Positions 8,977 to 17,596 of a stretch of 64,000 bases of DNA are shown in pieces. Source of the stretch: Methylomarinum vadi (GTDB taxonomy: Bacteria; Pseudomonadota; Gammaproteobacteria; Methylococcales; Methylomonadaceae); the NCBI RefSeq assembly GCF_000733935.1, contig NZ_JPON01000001.1:3980623-4044622 (forward strand), given 5' to 3'. The position numbers and the translations under genes are program-made. Every line of letters starts with the position of its first letter. Position 1 is the stretch's first letter. The notes beneath the pieces are model-generated. The model searched no databases. It saw only the letters and a program-made list of their open reading frames with translations, and was not told the DNA's origin.

Positions 8977-10336
8977 TGTCTTGATCGTTGAGGATGATTC
9001 GGCCTTGTGCGAAGCCTTGCGCGATACCTTGGAAGTCGAAGGGTATCGGGTCATGTCCGCGCTCAACGGAAACGAGGCCTTGAACAAGTTGGCGAAACAT
9101 GGCTTCAAGCTCGTGGTCAGCGACGTGCAAATGCCGATGATGGATGGATTGCAATTACTGCATAATATGCAAATGCATTATCCGGCTACGCCGGTTTTGC
9201 TGATGACGGCTTACGGAACGATTCCGAAAGCCGTCGAAGCAATGCGATCCGGCGCGGTCGATTATCTGATCAAACCGTTCGAGGCGGCCATGCTGGTGGA
9301 TAAAGTCGCTCCCTTCATCGTTCGGGAAACCGTGCCGGTCCAGGCGAATATCCTGGCCGACGGTAAAATGCGTCAGCTATATGCGCTCAGCGCCAAAGTG
9401 GCGCAAACCGATGTGACCGTTTTATTGGAAGGCGAGAGCGGTACGGGCAAGGAAGTCTTGGCTCGTTATATTCATCAACAATCGCGTTGCAACGACGGGC
9501 CGTTCGTCGCGATCAATTGCGCCGCGATACCGGAGAATATGCTGGAGGCCATGCTGTTTGGCTATGAGAAAGGCGCCTTTACCGGCGCGGTTCAGGCTTC
9601 GGCCGGCAAGTTCGAGCAGGCGCAGGGCGGCACATTGTTGTTGGACGAGATTTCGGAAATGGACCTGGCGTTGCAGGCTAAATTATTGAGGGTGCTGCAG
9701 GAAAAGGAGATTGAGCGTTTAGGCAGTCAGAAAAAAGTCACGCTGGATGTCAGAATTTTGGCGACGACCAACCGTAAGCTGAAAGATTATGTCGATCAGG
9801 GGCGTTTCCGGGAGGATTTATATTACCGTTTGAGCGTGTTTCCGCTGCGAATTCCACCGTTACGCGAACGGGTCGACGATATTTTGCCATTGGCAAGCGA
9901 ATTGCTGCAGAAACATCATGCCGGCGGCAATAATTTACCCGTTTTCAGCGCCGAGGCGGTCAGAAAAATGCAGTGTTATCGATGGCCGGGCAATGTGCGC
10001 GAATTGGAAAACGTTGTCCAGCGGGCGTTGATTCTGCAACGGGATGGCCGAATCGGCGCGGATGAGCTAATCTTCGAAGAAGCGCCGCTGGATGTTGGGA
10101 CTTCGTTCGTCGAACAATCCGGCAATATCATTCACGTGCATGAAGCAAAAGAGGAGAATGAAATCAGCACGTTAGGAGAAGGGGTCAGGTCGGTGGAGGA
10201 AAAAATAATCCTGCAAACGCTGAACGAGGTAAATGGCAGCCGTAAAATGACTGCCGAAAAGCTTGGCATCAGTCCGCGCACATTGCGTTACAAATTGGCC
10301 CGCATGAAAGAATCGGGTGTCGCACTGCCGTGTTAG
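8963..10336 (+). CDS. flrC: Flagellar response regulator FlrC/FleR (sigma-54 activator)
   Basis: 457 residues: a receiver domain (about 1-118) with acidic pocket EDD and phospho-acceptor aspartate in SDVQMPMMDG, a sigma-54 AAA+ domain with GESGTGKE near residue 157 and GAFTGA near 204, and a C-terminal Fis-type helix-turn-helix (KMTAEKLGISPRTLRYKL). The start at ATG 8963 (M-K-Q-Y-D-V) is chosen over an upstream in-frame codon because the receiver domain begins at once and a GAGG lies about 10 bp before it. FlrC should activate the sigma-54 promoter found just downstream, before fliE. Confidence 0.93.
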   Translation: MKQYDVLIVEDDSALCEALRDTLEVEGYRVMSALNGNEALNKLAKHGFKLVVSDVQMPMMDGLQLLHNMQMHYPATPVLLMTAYGTIPKAVEAMRSGAVDYLIKPFEAAMLVDKVAPFIVRETVPVQANILADGKMRQLYALSAKVAQTDVTVLLEGESGTGKEVLARYIHQQSRCNDGPFVAINCAAIPENMLEAMLFGYEKGAFTGAVQASAGKFEQAQGGTLLLDEISEMDLALQAKLLRVLQEKEIERLGSQKKVTLDVRILATTNRKLKDYVDQGRFREDLYYRLSVFPLRIPPLRERVDDILPLASELLQKHHAGGNNLPVFSAEAVRKMQCYRWPGNVRELENVVQRALILQRDGRIGADELIFEEAPLDVGTSFVEQSGNIIHVHEAKEENEISTLGEGVRSVEEKIILQTLNEVNGSRKMTAEKLGISPRTLRYKLARMKESGVALPC

Positions 10337-10338
10337 GT

Positions 10339-10356
10339 GTGGCCCGAAAAATGCTT
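10339..10356 (+). promoter_or_regulatory. Sigma-54 promoter upstream of fliE
   Basis: GTGGCCCGAAAAATGCTT carries GG and GC ten bases apart, as in the sigma-54 -24/-12 consensus. It begins 2 bp after the flrC stop and ends 36 bp before the fliE ATG. This is the expected FlrC-dependent class III promoter for fliEFGHIJK. Confidence 0.7.
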
Positions 10357-10392
10357 GAAAGTTTGGCAGGTAAAGATTAATGGGTAAACGAC

Positions 10393-10704
10393 ATGACTGA
10401 GATGAATATTGACCAAGTATTGGCGCAAATGCGCGCTATGTCGATCGAGGCAGGCGCTAAACCGCAGCCAGCCAATAGTGACGGTGATTTTGCCGCGGTA
10501 TTGAAACAGTCAATCGATGCGGTTAATGATACCCAGCAAACTTCTTCGGAAATGGCCAAGGCTTTCGAAATGGGGGACCCCGATGTCAGTTTGGCGGAAG
10601 TGATGATCGCCTCGCAAAAGGCCAGTGTCTCTTTTCAGGCCATGGTGCAAGTGCGCAATAAGCTGGTCGAGGCCTATCAAGATATCATGAACATGCCGAT
10701 GTAA
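10393..10704 (+). CDS. fliE: Flagellar hook-basal body protein FliE
   Basis: A 103-residue protein of normal FliE length, with the family's C-terminal pattern of membrane-adjacent helices (PDVSLAEVMIASQKASVSFQ ending in VRNKLVEAYQDIMNMPM). FliE joins the MS-ring FliF to the proximal rod and is exported through the flagellar apparatus. It is the first gene of a tight fliEFGHIJK operon, 18 bp upstream of fliF. Confidence 0.93.
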   Translation: MTEMNIDQVLAQMRAMSIEAGAKPQPANSDGDFAAVLKQSIDAVNDTQQTSSEMAKAFEMGDPDVSLAEVMIASQKASVSFQAMVQVRNKLVEAYQDIMNMPM

Positions 10705-10722
10705 GGTTAATCGTTTGCAGCC

Positions 10723-12492
10723 ATGAGTGAGCAAAACAATAACGGCGCGGCCGACATACAAGGATCATCCCAACTGGTTTCGACGGGGCAGACGATACAT
10801 CCCGCCTTTAAGGGGTTGATGGAACTGTCGACCGTCCGTCAACTCGGTCTGATGCTCGGTTTGGCATTGAGCGTGGCGATCGGCATGGCGGTGGTGCTGT
10901 GGTCGCAGACGCCTTCCTATGATTTGCTTTTCAGTAATATCGCCGAACAGGATTCGGCCGAAATTATCGATGCGCTCGATAAACTGGGGGTGGATTACCA
11001 GGTGGACACCGGTTCCGGCGCGATCATGGTGCCGTCCGGCGATGTGCGCGAATTGAAGTTGAAGCTCGCCGCCCAAGGGTTGCCGCGCAGTTCCAGTACC
11101 GGTTATGAGTTGCTGGATAAGGAAACCAGTTTCGGCACCAGCAAGAGTGTCGAGAAAATGCGCTTCCAACGTGCGCTGGAAGGCGAAATTGCCCGCACGA
11201 TCATGACCATTCAAAACGTCAAGTCCGCCCGCGTGTTGTTGGCCTTGCCAAAACAATCGGTATTCGTGCGCAAACAGAAGAAACCGAGCGCGTCGGTCAT
11301 CGTCAACTTGTATCGAGGCAGAATGCTGGAGAAGGAGCAAATCGAGGCGATTGTGCATTTGGTGGCATCCAGCGTGCCGATGTTGGAATCCACCCAGGTG
11401 ACCGTAGTCGACCAGAAAGGCCGGTTATTGAGCAGTCAAGACAGTTCGGCCGAGGTTTATTTGACTTCCAAACAGTTCGAATACAAGAAAAACATCGAAG
11501 AACATTTGATGGAAAGGATTCGAAATATTTTAACGCCATTGGTTGGCAGCGATGGTTTCCGCACGCAAATTTCCGCCGATGTCGATTTCACGGTGACCGA
11601 ACGTACCCAGGAAATGTTCAATCCCGATTTGCCGGCTTTGCGCAGCGAACAAACGCTGGAAGAACAAAATTCATTGTCGGCGGTGCAAGGTGTCCCCGGT
11701 GCGTTGTCCAATCAACCGCCACCGGCCGGCGTAGCGCCGGAAGTGGCCGGCGGAGCGGCGCCGACTGCTCCGGCCGGTACGCCATCCTCGTCTTCTCCGA
11801 CCTCGGCCAGCAAAAGCGCAACCCGCAATTACGAGCTGGATAAAACCATCACTCATACTCGTTTGGCGACGGGAGATTTACGGCGCCTGTCGGTCGCGGT
11901 CGTGGTCGATAATAAAATTATCGGCGAAGGAGAGAATAGGGCCAGACAGCCCTATTCGCGTGAAGACATTAATCAGATGACGGCGCTGGTCAAGCAGGCC
12001 GTCGGGTTCGACAATGCCCGTGGCGATCAGGTTACGGTCACTAATGTCGCCTTCCGGGCCGAAGACGAGCCTGAACCGCTGCCCGAGTTGCCGCTATGGG
12101 AGCAAAGCTGGTTTAACGACGCGGTGAAACAAGCAATAGCCGTCGCGGTAGTGTTGTTCCTGGTCTTCGGAGTTTTACGCCCGACCCTGCGGGGCTTGGT
12201 TGCCAGGCAAGAAGATAAGGCATTGGTCGAGGAATTGGCGAAAGTGCGGGAAGAAGCGGAAGCGATGGGAGGCGTGGTCAAATTCGATGAAAGGGGTAAG
12301 CCGGTGGCCGTGCCTGTCGGCCCGAGCGGGACACCCGACCAAGTCGCCCTGGCTGGTGGCGCGGAAGATTTACTGTTGCTGGATGCGCCGCAAAGCTACG
12401 AAAAGCGGCTGGAATATGTACGTAAGTTGATAGACGAGGACCCGAAATTGGTTTCTCAGGTGTTGAAGGAATGGTTGAAAGACGATGGCTGA
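10723..12492 (+). CDS. fliF: Flagellar MS-ring protein FliF
   Basis: A 589-residue membrane protein forming the MS ring of the basal body. It has an N-terminal transmembrane helix (about 45-65, LGLMLGLALSVAIGMAVVLW), YscJ/FliF ring-building domains (about 66-240), a proline/alanine/serine-rich disordered insertion (about 325-365), a second membrane helix (about 470-490, AIAVAVVLFLVFGVLRP) and a C-terminal FliG-binding tail ending in YVRKLIDEDPKLVSQVLKEW. The last 8 bp overlap fliG, so the two are translationally coupled. Confidence 0.96.
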   Translation: MSEQNNNGAADIQGSSQLVSTGQTIHPAFKGLMELSTVRQLGLMLGLALSVAIGMAVVLWSQTPSYDLLFSNIAEQDSAEIIDALDKLGVDYQVDTGSGAIMVPSGDVRELKLKLAAQGLPRSSSTGYELLDKETSFGTSKSVEKMRFQRALEGEIARTIMTIQNVKSARVLLALPKQSVFVRKQKKPSASVIVNLYRGRMLEKEQIEAIVHLVASSVPMLESTQVTVVDQKGRLLSSQDSSAEVYLTSKQFEYKKNIEEHLMERIRNILTPLVGSDGFRTQISADVDFTVTERTQEMFNPDLPALRSEQTLEEQNSLSAVQGVPGALSNQPPPAGVAPEVAGGAAPTAPAGTPSSSSPTSASKSATRNYELDKTITHTRLATGDLRRLSVAVVVDNKIIGEGENRARQPYSREDINQMTALVKQAVGFDNARGDQVTVTNVAFRAEDEPEPLPELPLWEQSWFNDAVKQAIAVAVVLFLVFGVLRPTLRGLVARQEDKALVEELAKVREEAEAMGGVVKFDERGKPVAVPVGPSGTPDQVALAGGAEDLLLLDAPQSYEKRLEYVRKLIDEDPKLVSQVLKEWLKDDG

Positions 12493-13489
12493 GGAAGGTA
12501 AGTTAAATCACGCGGAGAGGGCGTCGTTGCTGTTGCTGGCGGTAGGTCAGGACAGAGCCGCCGCCGTCTTGAAAAATATGGGGCCCAAGGAAGTGCAAAT
12601 GGTCGGTTCCACCATGGCGAGACTGGGGCCCATATCGTCGGACATGGTCGACTCGGTATTGGAAGATTTTATCTCGCAGGTCAAAAACGAAACCGGGCTG
12701 GGCATGGATTCCGACGAATATATCCGCAACATGCTCACTAATGCCTTGGGGGCGGAAAAAGCCGGCAGCATCATCGACAGGATTCTGCTAGGCGCCAACA
12801 GCAAAGGGATCGAACAGCTGAAATGGATGGACACCCGAGCCATCGCCGATTTGATCAGGTTGGAGCATCCGCAGATTATCGCCATTATTTTGTCGTTGTT
12901 GGATGCCGACCAGTCGGCCGAAGTGTTGACATTGTTGCCCTCGAATCTGCGCTCCGATGTGTTGATGCGGATCGCCACGCTGGAAGGGGTGCAACCGGCA
13001 GCCTTGCGGGAGCTAGATGATATCATGGAGAAACAGTTGACCGGCAGCGATAGCGTCAAGTCCTCGGTGGTCGGCGGCGTGGATGCCGCGGCCAACATCC
13101 TCAACTTCATGGAGGGCTCCATCAGCGAATCGATGATGGAGGATATCAATGAAACCAGTCCGGATCTGGGGCAGCAAATTCAAGACAAGATGTTTGTGTT
13201 CGAAGATTTGGTCGCCGTCGATGATCGCGGTATTCAAACCTTGTTGCGAGAAGTTTCCACCGATCAATTGCTGGTCGCGTTGCGCGGTGTCGATGACAGG
13301 TTGAAAGATAAGATTTTTAGTAACATGTCGAAACGGGCGGCGGAAATGTTAAAGGACGATTTGGAAGCGTCACCGCCAACCAAGCTGAGCGAGGTCGAAA
13401 TGGCGCAGAAGGATATTCTGTCGATTGCCAAAAAACTGGCCGATTCCGGTGAATTGTCGCTAGGCGGTGGAGGCGATGAATTGGTCTAA
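12485..13489 (+). CDS. fliG: Flagellar motor switch protein FliG
   Basis: A 334-residue cytoplasmic rotor protein that couples FliF to the motor and contacts the MotA stator. The N-terminal FliF-binding domain, the middle domain with its EHPQ motif (IRLEHPQIIAIILS) and the C-terminal torque domain (MFVFEDLVAVDDRGIQTLLR) are all present. Length and domain order are normal. It overlaps fliF upstream and fliH downstream. Confidence 0.97.
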   Translation: MAEEGKLNHAERASLLLLAVGQDRAAAVLKNMGPKEVQMVGSTMARLGPISSDMVDSVLEDFISQVKNETGLGMDSDEYIRNMLTNALGAEKAGSIIDRILLGANSKGIEQLKWMDTRAIADLIRLEHPQIIAIILSLLDADQSAEVLTLLPSNLRSDVLMRIATLEGVQPAALRELDDIMEKQLTGSDSVKSSVVGGVDAAANILNFMEGSISESMMEDINETSPDLGQQIQDKMFVFEDLVAVDDRGIQTLLREVSTDQLLVALRGVDDRLKDKIFSNMSKRAAEMLKDDLEASPPTKLSEVEMAQKDILSIAKKLADSGELSLGGGGDELV

Positions 13490-14213
13490 GCCGGGAAGAT
13501 TTTCCCAGGACGAGTTGGAAAAGCTGGATACATGGTCTGGCTTGGAAAATTTTGGCGAGGTTCGTTCCGAACCGGTTGACAATGAAGAAACCCGAATTTT
13601 GACGGTTGAAGAAATCGAAGCCATGCAGCAACAGGCCTATGACGAAGCTTACGAGCAAGGGCGCAAGGAGGGGTTTGGTCAGGGGCGCGAGGAAGGGATC
13701 GAAGAAGGCAAGAAAACCGGTTTTCAACAGGGCTTCGACGAAGGTTCGAAAAAGGGTTACGACGACAATGTGCATTTGTTACGCAAACAGACAGCTGAAT
13801 TCGTCAGCTTATTGGAGGCGTTGGCCGAGCCGTTTAAGCAATTGGATGAACAAGTCGAGCGGGAGTTGGTAAAGTTGGCGATCGGTATCGCGAGGCAGTT
13901 GCTACGCCGGGAAATCAAGGTCGATCCGGGGCAGATTGTCGCGGTAGTCAGGGAAGCCGTGCAGGCGCTACCGCTGGCGAGTCGTAAAATCACGTTGACC
14001 TTGCACCCCGAAGATGCCGAACTGGTTCGCAAGGCATTGGTGTTGGACGAAATGTCACCCCCCTGGGGAATTCGGGAAGACCCGCTGCTGATGCGGGGCG
14101 GTTGTATCGTCGAAAGCGGCGCCTCGCATGTCGACGCCACGGTGGAAAATCGCTTGGCGGCCATTGTCGCCAAGGTATTGGGCGGAGAAAGGCGCGGAGA
14201 TCAAACCCCATGA
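13476..14213 (+). CDS. fliH: Flagellar assembly protein FliH
   Basis: A 245-residue negative regulator of the FliI ATPase in the export apparatus. It shows the FliH hallmark of repeated GxxxG spacing (roughly residues 60-100, GRKEGFGQGREEGIEEGKK) followed by a helical FliI-binding C-terminal domain. The ATG at 13476 lies inside the end of fliG; an in-frame GTG three codons upstream is an alternative, and the ribosome site is cramped for either. The stop overlaps the fliI start. Confidence 0.92.
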   Translation: MNWSKPGRFSQDELEKLDTWSGLENFGEVRSEPVDNEETRILTVEEIEAMQQQAYDEAYEQGRKEGFGQGREEGIEEGKKTGFQQGFDEGSKKGYDDNVHLLRKQTAEFVSLLEALAEPFKQLDEQVERELVKLAIGIARQLLRREIKVDPGQIVAVVREAVQALPLASRKITLTLHPEDAELVRKALVLDEMSPPWGIREDPLLMRGGCIVESGASHVDATVENRLAAIVAKVLGGERRGDQTP

Positions 14214-15583
14214 TACCTAGCGCTAACCGAACCGAAAACTGGCTGCAACGTTTGAGACCCTATATCGCTCGCCTGGACGAAACCCCGGAGTTGGTGGTCG
14301 AGGGCCGTTTGTCGAGGATGGTGGGGTTGACGTTGGAAGCGGAAGGTTGCCGGGCGGCCATCGGTTCGCTATGCCAGGTTGAAGGCAAGAATGGCGCGCG
14401 TATCGGTGCCGAGGTGGTCGGTTTTGCCGGCAGTAAAATTTATCTGATGCCTACCGGCGATACCCATGGCCTGGAACCGGGATGCCGGGTGATTCCGTTG
14501 GGGACGAATAGTTTGGCCAAGGTCGGTTTCGGCTTGCTCGGACGCGTGCTAAGCGGGAGCGGCGAAGCGTTGGATAATAAGGGCCCGCTCAATACGGATG
14601 CCAAAGTATTGCTGTCAGGCGGTACCATCAACCCTCTGTCCAGAAAACCAATACGCGAACCGTTGGATGTCGGAGTTAGGGCTATCAATGCCTTGTTCAG
14701 TGTCGGCCGCGGTCAACGTATGGGCTTGTTCGCCGGCACCGGCGTCGGCAAAAGCGTATTGCTGGGCATGATGACGCGATTTACCACGGCCGATGTCGTC
14801 GTGGTCGGGCTCATTGGCGAGCGGGGCCGCGAGGTCAATGAGTTCGTTTTGAAGATACTTGGCCAAGAAGGCATGAAAAGGGCCGTGGTGGTTGCCTCGC
14901 CGGCCGATGATTCGCCGCTGATGCGGGTGCATGGCGCGATGCTGGCCACCAGTATTGCCGAATATTTTCGCGATCAAGGCTTGGACGTGTTGTTGTTGAT
15001 GGATTCCCTGACCCGTTATGCCCAGGCTTATCGGGAGATCGCGCTGGCCATCGACGAACCGCCGGCCACCAAGGGTTATCCGCCTTCGGTATTCGCTAAA
15101 TTACCGGCCTTGGTGGAACGGGCTGGCAACGGCGATGTCCAAGGAGGCTCGATTACGGCGTTTTATACCGTATTGGCGGAGGGCGACGATACCAATGATC
15201 CGATTGCGGATGCCGCGCGAGGGGTGTTGGATGGCCATGTGGTATTGTCGAGAACGCTGGCCGAATCGGGCCATTTTCCGGCCATCGACATCGAAGCCTC
15301 GATCAGTCGCGTCATGCCGGATATCGTCGAGGTGCAGCATATGCAAATGGCCCGTGAGTTGCGGCGCTTATATTCCATTTATCAACAAAACAAGGATCTG
15401 ATCAGTGTCGGCGCCTATCAACCGGGATCCGATCCCCGTATCGACCAAGCGATCGCCAAGAATCCTGCCATTATGGAATTTTTGCAACAGGACATGAACG
15501 AGTCGGTGGATATCAGCAGGAGCCTAAGCGAGTTGGCGTTGGTTTTAGGCGTAGAAACGGCGACGGATAAGGAGAGAACATGA
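14210..15583 (+). CDS. fliI: Flagellum-specific ATPase FliI
   Basis: A 457-residue F1-beta-like ATPase energising type III export of flagellar subunits. Walker A (GLFAGTGVGKSVLLG) is near residue 170, Walker B (DVLLLMDSLTRYAQAYREI) near 260, with the signature PPATKGYPPSVFAKLP after it. The ATG at 14210 overlaps the fliH TGA (ATGA); the longer upstream extension is arginine-rich read-through inside fliH and is not family-like. It is coupled downstream to fliJ by another ATGA. Confidence 0.96.
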   Translation: MIPSANRTENWLQRLRPYIARLDETPELVVEGRLSRMVGLTLEAEGCRAAIGSLCQVEGKNGARIGAEVVGFAGSKIYLMPTGDTHGLEPGCRVIPLGTNSLAKVGFGLLGRVLSGSGEALDNKGPLNTDAKVLLSGGTINPLSRKPIREPLDVGVRAINALFSVGRGQRMGLFAGTGVGKSVLLGMMTRFTTADVVVVGLIGERGREVNEFVLKILGQEGMKRAVVVASPADDSPLMRVHGAMLATSIAEYFRDQGLDVLLLMDSLTRYAQAYREIALAIDEPPATKGYPPSVFAKLPALVERAGNGDVQGGSITAFYTVLAEGDDTNDPIADAARGVLDGHVVLSRTLAESGHFPAIDIEASISRVMPDIVEVQHMQMARELRRLYSIYQQNKDLISVGAYQPGSDPRIDQAIAKNPAIMEFLQQDMNESVDISRSLSELALVLGVETATDKERT

Positions 15584-16032
15584 AAAAATCGGAACGATTT
15601 AAAGTTATTATCGATATACAGGCGCAACAGGAAAAGCAATCGTTGCAGGCATTGGGCGCTTGCCAGCAGCAGAAACAGGCGCTGGAGGGACAATTGCGCA
15701 ATCTACGCAGTTATCGGCGTGAATATGCGGAAAAATTCGACGCAGCCGAAAGCCGGGGAATGTCTATCGGGCAATTGCTGGAGTTTCGGGCTTTTATCGA
15801 CAAGTTGGACAAGGCGATCGCAGCGCAACAGCAAACCGTTGAAGATAAAAACAAGGAGTTGCTGCGGTTTCGTAAAAACTGGGAGCAAAATCATCGCAAA
15901 ACCCAGAGCCTGCAAAAAATTGGTGAACGGGCGGTCTTGGAAGAAGTGAAACTGGCCGACAAGCGGGAGCAAGCGGAGCAGGATGAGCGGGCCTCTAGGG
16001 CAGGACGCAAGAATGGCATGGGAACTGCTTGA
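15580..16032 (+). CDS. fliJ: Flagellar export chaperone FliJ
   Basis: A 150-residue highly charged coiled-coil protein of normal FliJ size, which docks on FliI and moves export chaperones. The whole length is heptad-like and rich in Gln, Glu, Lys and Arg. Its ATG overlaps the fliI stop. Identification rests on size, coiled-coil character and position between fliI and fliK. Confidence 0.88.
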   Translation: MKKSERFKVIIDIQAQQEKQSLQALGACQQQKQALEGQLRNLRSYRREYAEKFDAAESRGMSIGQLLEFRAFIDKLDKAIAAQQQTVEDKNKELLRFRKNWEQNHRKTQSLQKIGERAVLEEVKLADKREQAEQDERASRAGRKNGMGTA

Positions 16033-16060
16033 TTAAGGGCGGGTTTTTTGGAGAGCGATC

Positions 16061-17266
16061 ATGAATGTTGAAGCGTCCGGTTTACAATCATTTTTTACCG
16101 CGTTGGTCGGAGCGGAACAATTGCCGGCTACCTGGCTGCAAGACGGCAGTTTGCCTGAGGGATTCTCTTCCGCCTTGAGAGAGCAAATTGCCCACTTGCA
16201 GGAAACGCAGCAAACGCTGCCCGTGTCATCCGACCAGGCCGGACTTTCACTATTGCAAGAGCTTGCCGTCTTTTCCGGCAAGAACTTGCCGGCTGTCGGC
16301 GAAGAAAACGATATCGACCTCGAGTCGACTTTGCAGGCGTTGGCCAAAGTCCTGAAAACCATCGGCACAACGGAAGCCTCGGAGGATGTCGACGAGCTGG
16401 CCCAGTTGGTGGCGGAAGCTGTCGTGCCGTTGCAAAACTCTTCGCCGGTTGCCGTTCAAGCTTCGGTAAATCCGGTTGCGCCTGACGACGCGAGGGAGAA
16501 GCAAGCGTCCGGCCCGCTGCCATTGTCCGGGTTTGGGGCTAAGGAAGAAAAGAATCAAACGCTTGCCCCGGCGATTTCGCCGAATAATCAAGCCAAAGAG
16601 GAAACGCTGAAGGTGCAACAGGATAGGACCGCTATGGCCAAGGAAAATTTACCCGAAGTCGAGGAAAAACATAACGACGAGTCTTTGCCGCTTAAGAAAA
16701 ATGTGAGCGATTCTCACGAGCAGGAAATGCCGAAACACGAGCAGGCAATACCCAAAATGGCGGCGGATATCGCCCTGCTGAATCGTGCGGTCGCAGTCGA
16801 AAAAAACGAATTGGCGCCTATGGGGCGGCATTTCGCTCATCCGCAATGGGGCAATGAATTGTCCGACAAAATAGTATGGATGCATAAACAAAACATTCCC
16901 TCCGCCGAATTGAATTTGAACCCGCGCCATTTAGGTCCGGTATCGATTCGGGTCGATGTCCATCAAGAGCAGACCTCGGTCGCGTTCACCACGCATCATG
17001 CCGTGGTCAAGGAAGCCATCGAGGCAGCCATACCGAGGTTACGGGAAATGCTGGGGTCGCAGCAATTGAATCTGGTGAACGTGGATATATCCCAGCAGCA
17101 TTCGGAACAAAGGCAAGGCAACAATTTTTCTCAAATGGCGAATGATCAACGCAGTCACCAGAACGGCGGACAGCTTACAGAAAATGCCGAACCGCTAACC
17201 ATCGCCGATGAAATCGAAGCGGGCCGAGCGATTGCCAGCCAAGGCATTTTAAGTCTATTCGCCTAG
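16061..17266 (+). CDS. fliK: Flagellar hook-length control protein FliK
   Basis: 401 residues: a long low-complexity, Glu/Lys-rich N-terminal ruler region (1 to about 270) and the conserved C-terminal hook-length control domain (about 275-370) with the pattern AELNLNPRHLGPVSIRVDV and later LREMLGSQQLNLVNVDIS. FliK measures the hook and switches export specificity. It is the last flagellar gene here; the fliLMNOPQR genes that commonly follow are absent, and a structured spacer and rpsF come next. Confidence 0.92.
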   Translation: MNVEASGLQSFFTALVGAEQLPATWLQDGSLPEGFSSALREQIAHLQETQQTLPVSSDQAGLSLLQELAVFSGKNLPAVGEENDIDLESTLQALAKVLKTIGTTEASEDVDELAQLVAEAVVPLQNSSPVAVQASVNPVAPDDAREKQASGPLPLSGFGAKEEKNQTLAPAISPNNQAKEETLKVQQDRTAMAKENLPEVEEKHNDESLPLKKNVSDSHEQEMPKHEQAIPKMAADIALLNRAVAVEKNELAPMGRHFAHPQWGNELSDKIVWMHKQNIPSAELNLNPRHLGPVSIRVDVHQEQTSVAFTTHHAVVKEAIEAAIPRLREMLGSQQLNLVNVDISQQHSEQRQGNNFSQMANDQRSHQNGGQLTENAEPLTIADEIEAGRAIASQGILSLFA

Positions 17267-17300
17267 GCGGTCGTTGACCTGGGCGGTACTACAGCATAAG

Positions 17301-17398
17301 CGTGGAATAGCGGCAAGCCAAGGCGAGTCGTATTTTGCCTTGGCTGGAACCGGTAGGTTCGGGAGGGAGTCGGGCAATGCTTCCCCAGCTATTCTACG
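17301..17398. other. Cloverleaf-like structured intergenic element
   Basis: A nested set of inverted repeats. The outer stem 17301-17311 pairs with 17388-17398 (11 bp, one G-T pair). Inside are three hairpins: 17316-17324/17337-17345 (9 bp perfect), 17347-17351/17356-17360 (5 bp perfect, 4-nt loop), and 17361-17366/17380-17385 (6 bp, one G-T). This folds as a four-way junction. No T-run follows, so it is not a typical terminator, and it lacks tRNA consensus bases. It could be a structured RNA, a processed mRNA end or a repeat-type palindromic element. Confidence 0.5.
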
Positions 17399-17469
17399 AT
17401 CTCAAGTTCTCTGGCAGCGAAGGCCGTCAATCTCTATCTTTACACTATTAAATATCCCGATAGCGGAGT

Positions 17470-17490
17470 GATGCAAATCAATTTTGCATC
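17470..17490. promoter_or_regulatory. Perfect palindrome upstream of rpsF
   Basis: GATGCAAA (17470-17477), loop TCAAT, TTTGCATC (17483-17490): a perfect 8-bp inverted repeat 107 bp before rpsF. It may be a regulator site or a weak hairpin ending transcription from the flagellar side. The following AT-rich stretch (17491-17520) could hold the rpsF promoter. Confidence 0.45.
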
Positions 17491-17520
17491 AAAGCTAATA
17501 TCTTTTTATAATTGATCGTT

Positions 17521-17596
17521 TTATCGGGCAATCCGCCCATCCTTGCTTCATCGTTATTTTAAGACGTAGCGAGAGGCTTAACCGTAAGGAGCGACT
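17521..17596 (+). promoter_or_regulatory. rpsF leader, possible S6:S18 autoregulatory RNA
   Basis: The leader holds a small hairpin CTTA (17577-17580), loop ACCG, TAAG (17585-17588) directly before the GGAG ribosome site, so a CCG is exposed next to the site. Another short stem, GGGC/GCCC, lies near 17526-17538. Leaders of rpsF in many bacteria carry an S6:S18-binding motif with a conserved CCG near a hairpin; matching it here is inference from position and this feature only. Confidence 0.3.

Noticed and set aside
17274-17471. 65-codon frame after fliK
   Set aside because: It is laid over the cloverleaf-like element and has no ribosome site or homology that I can see.
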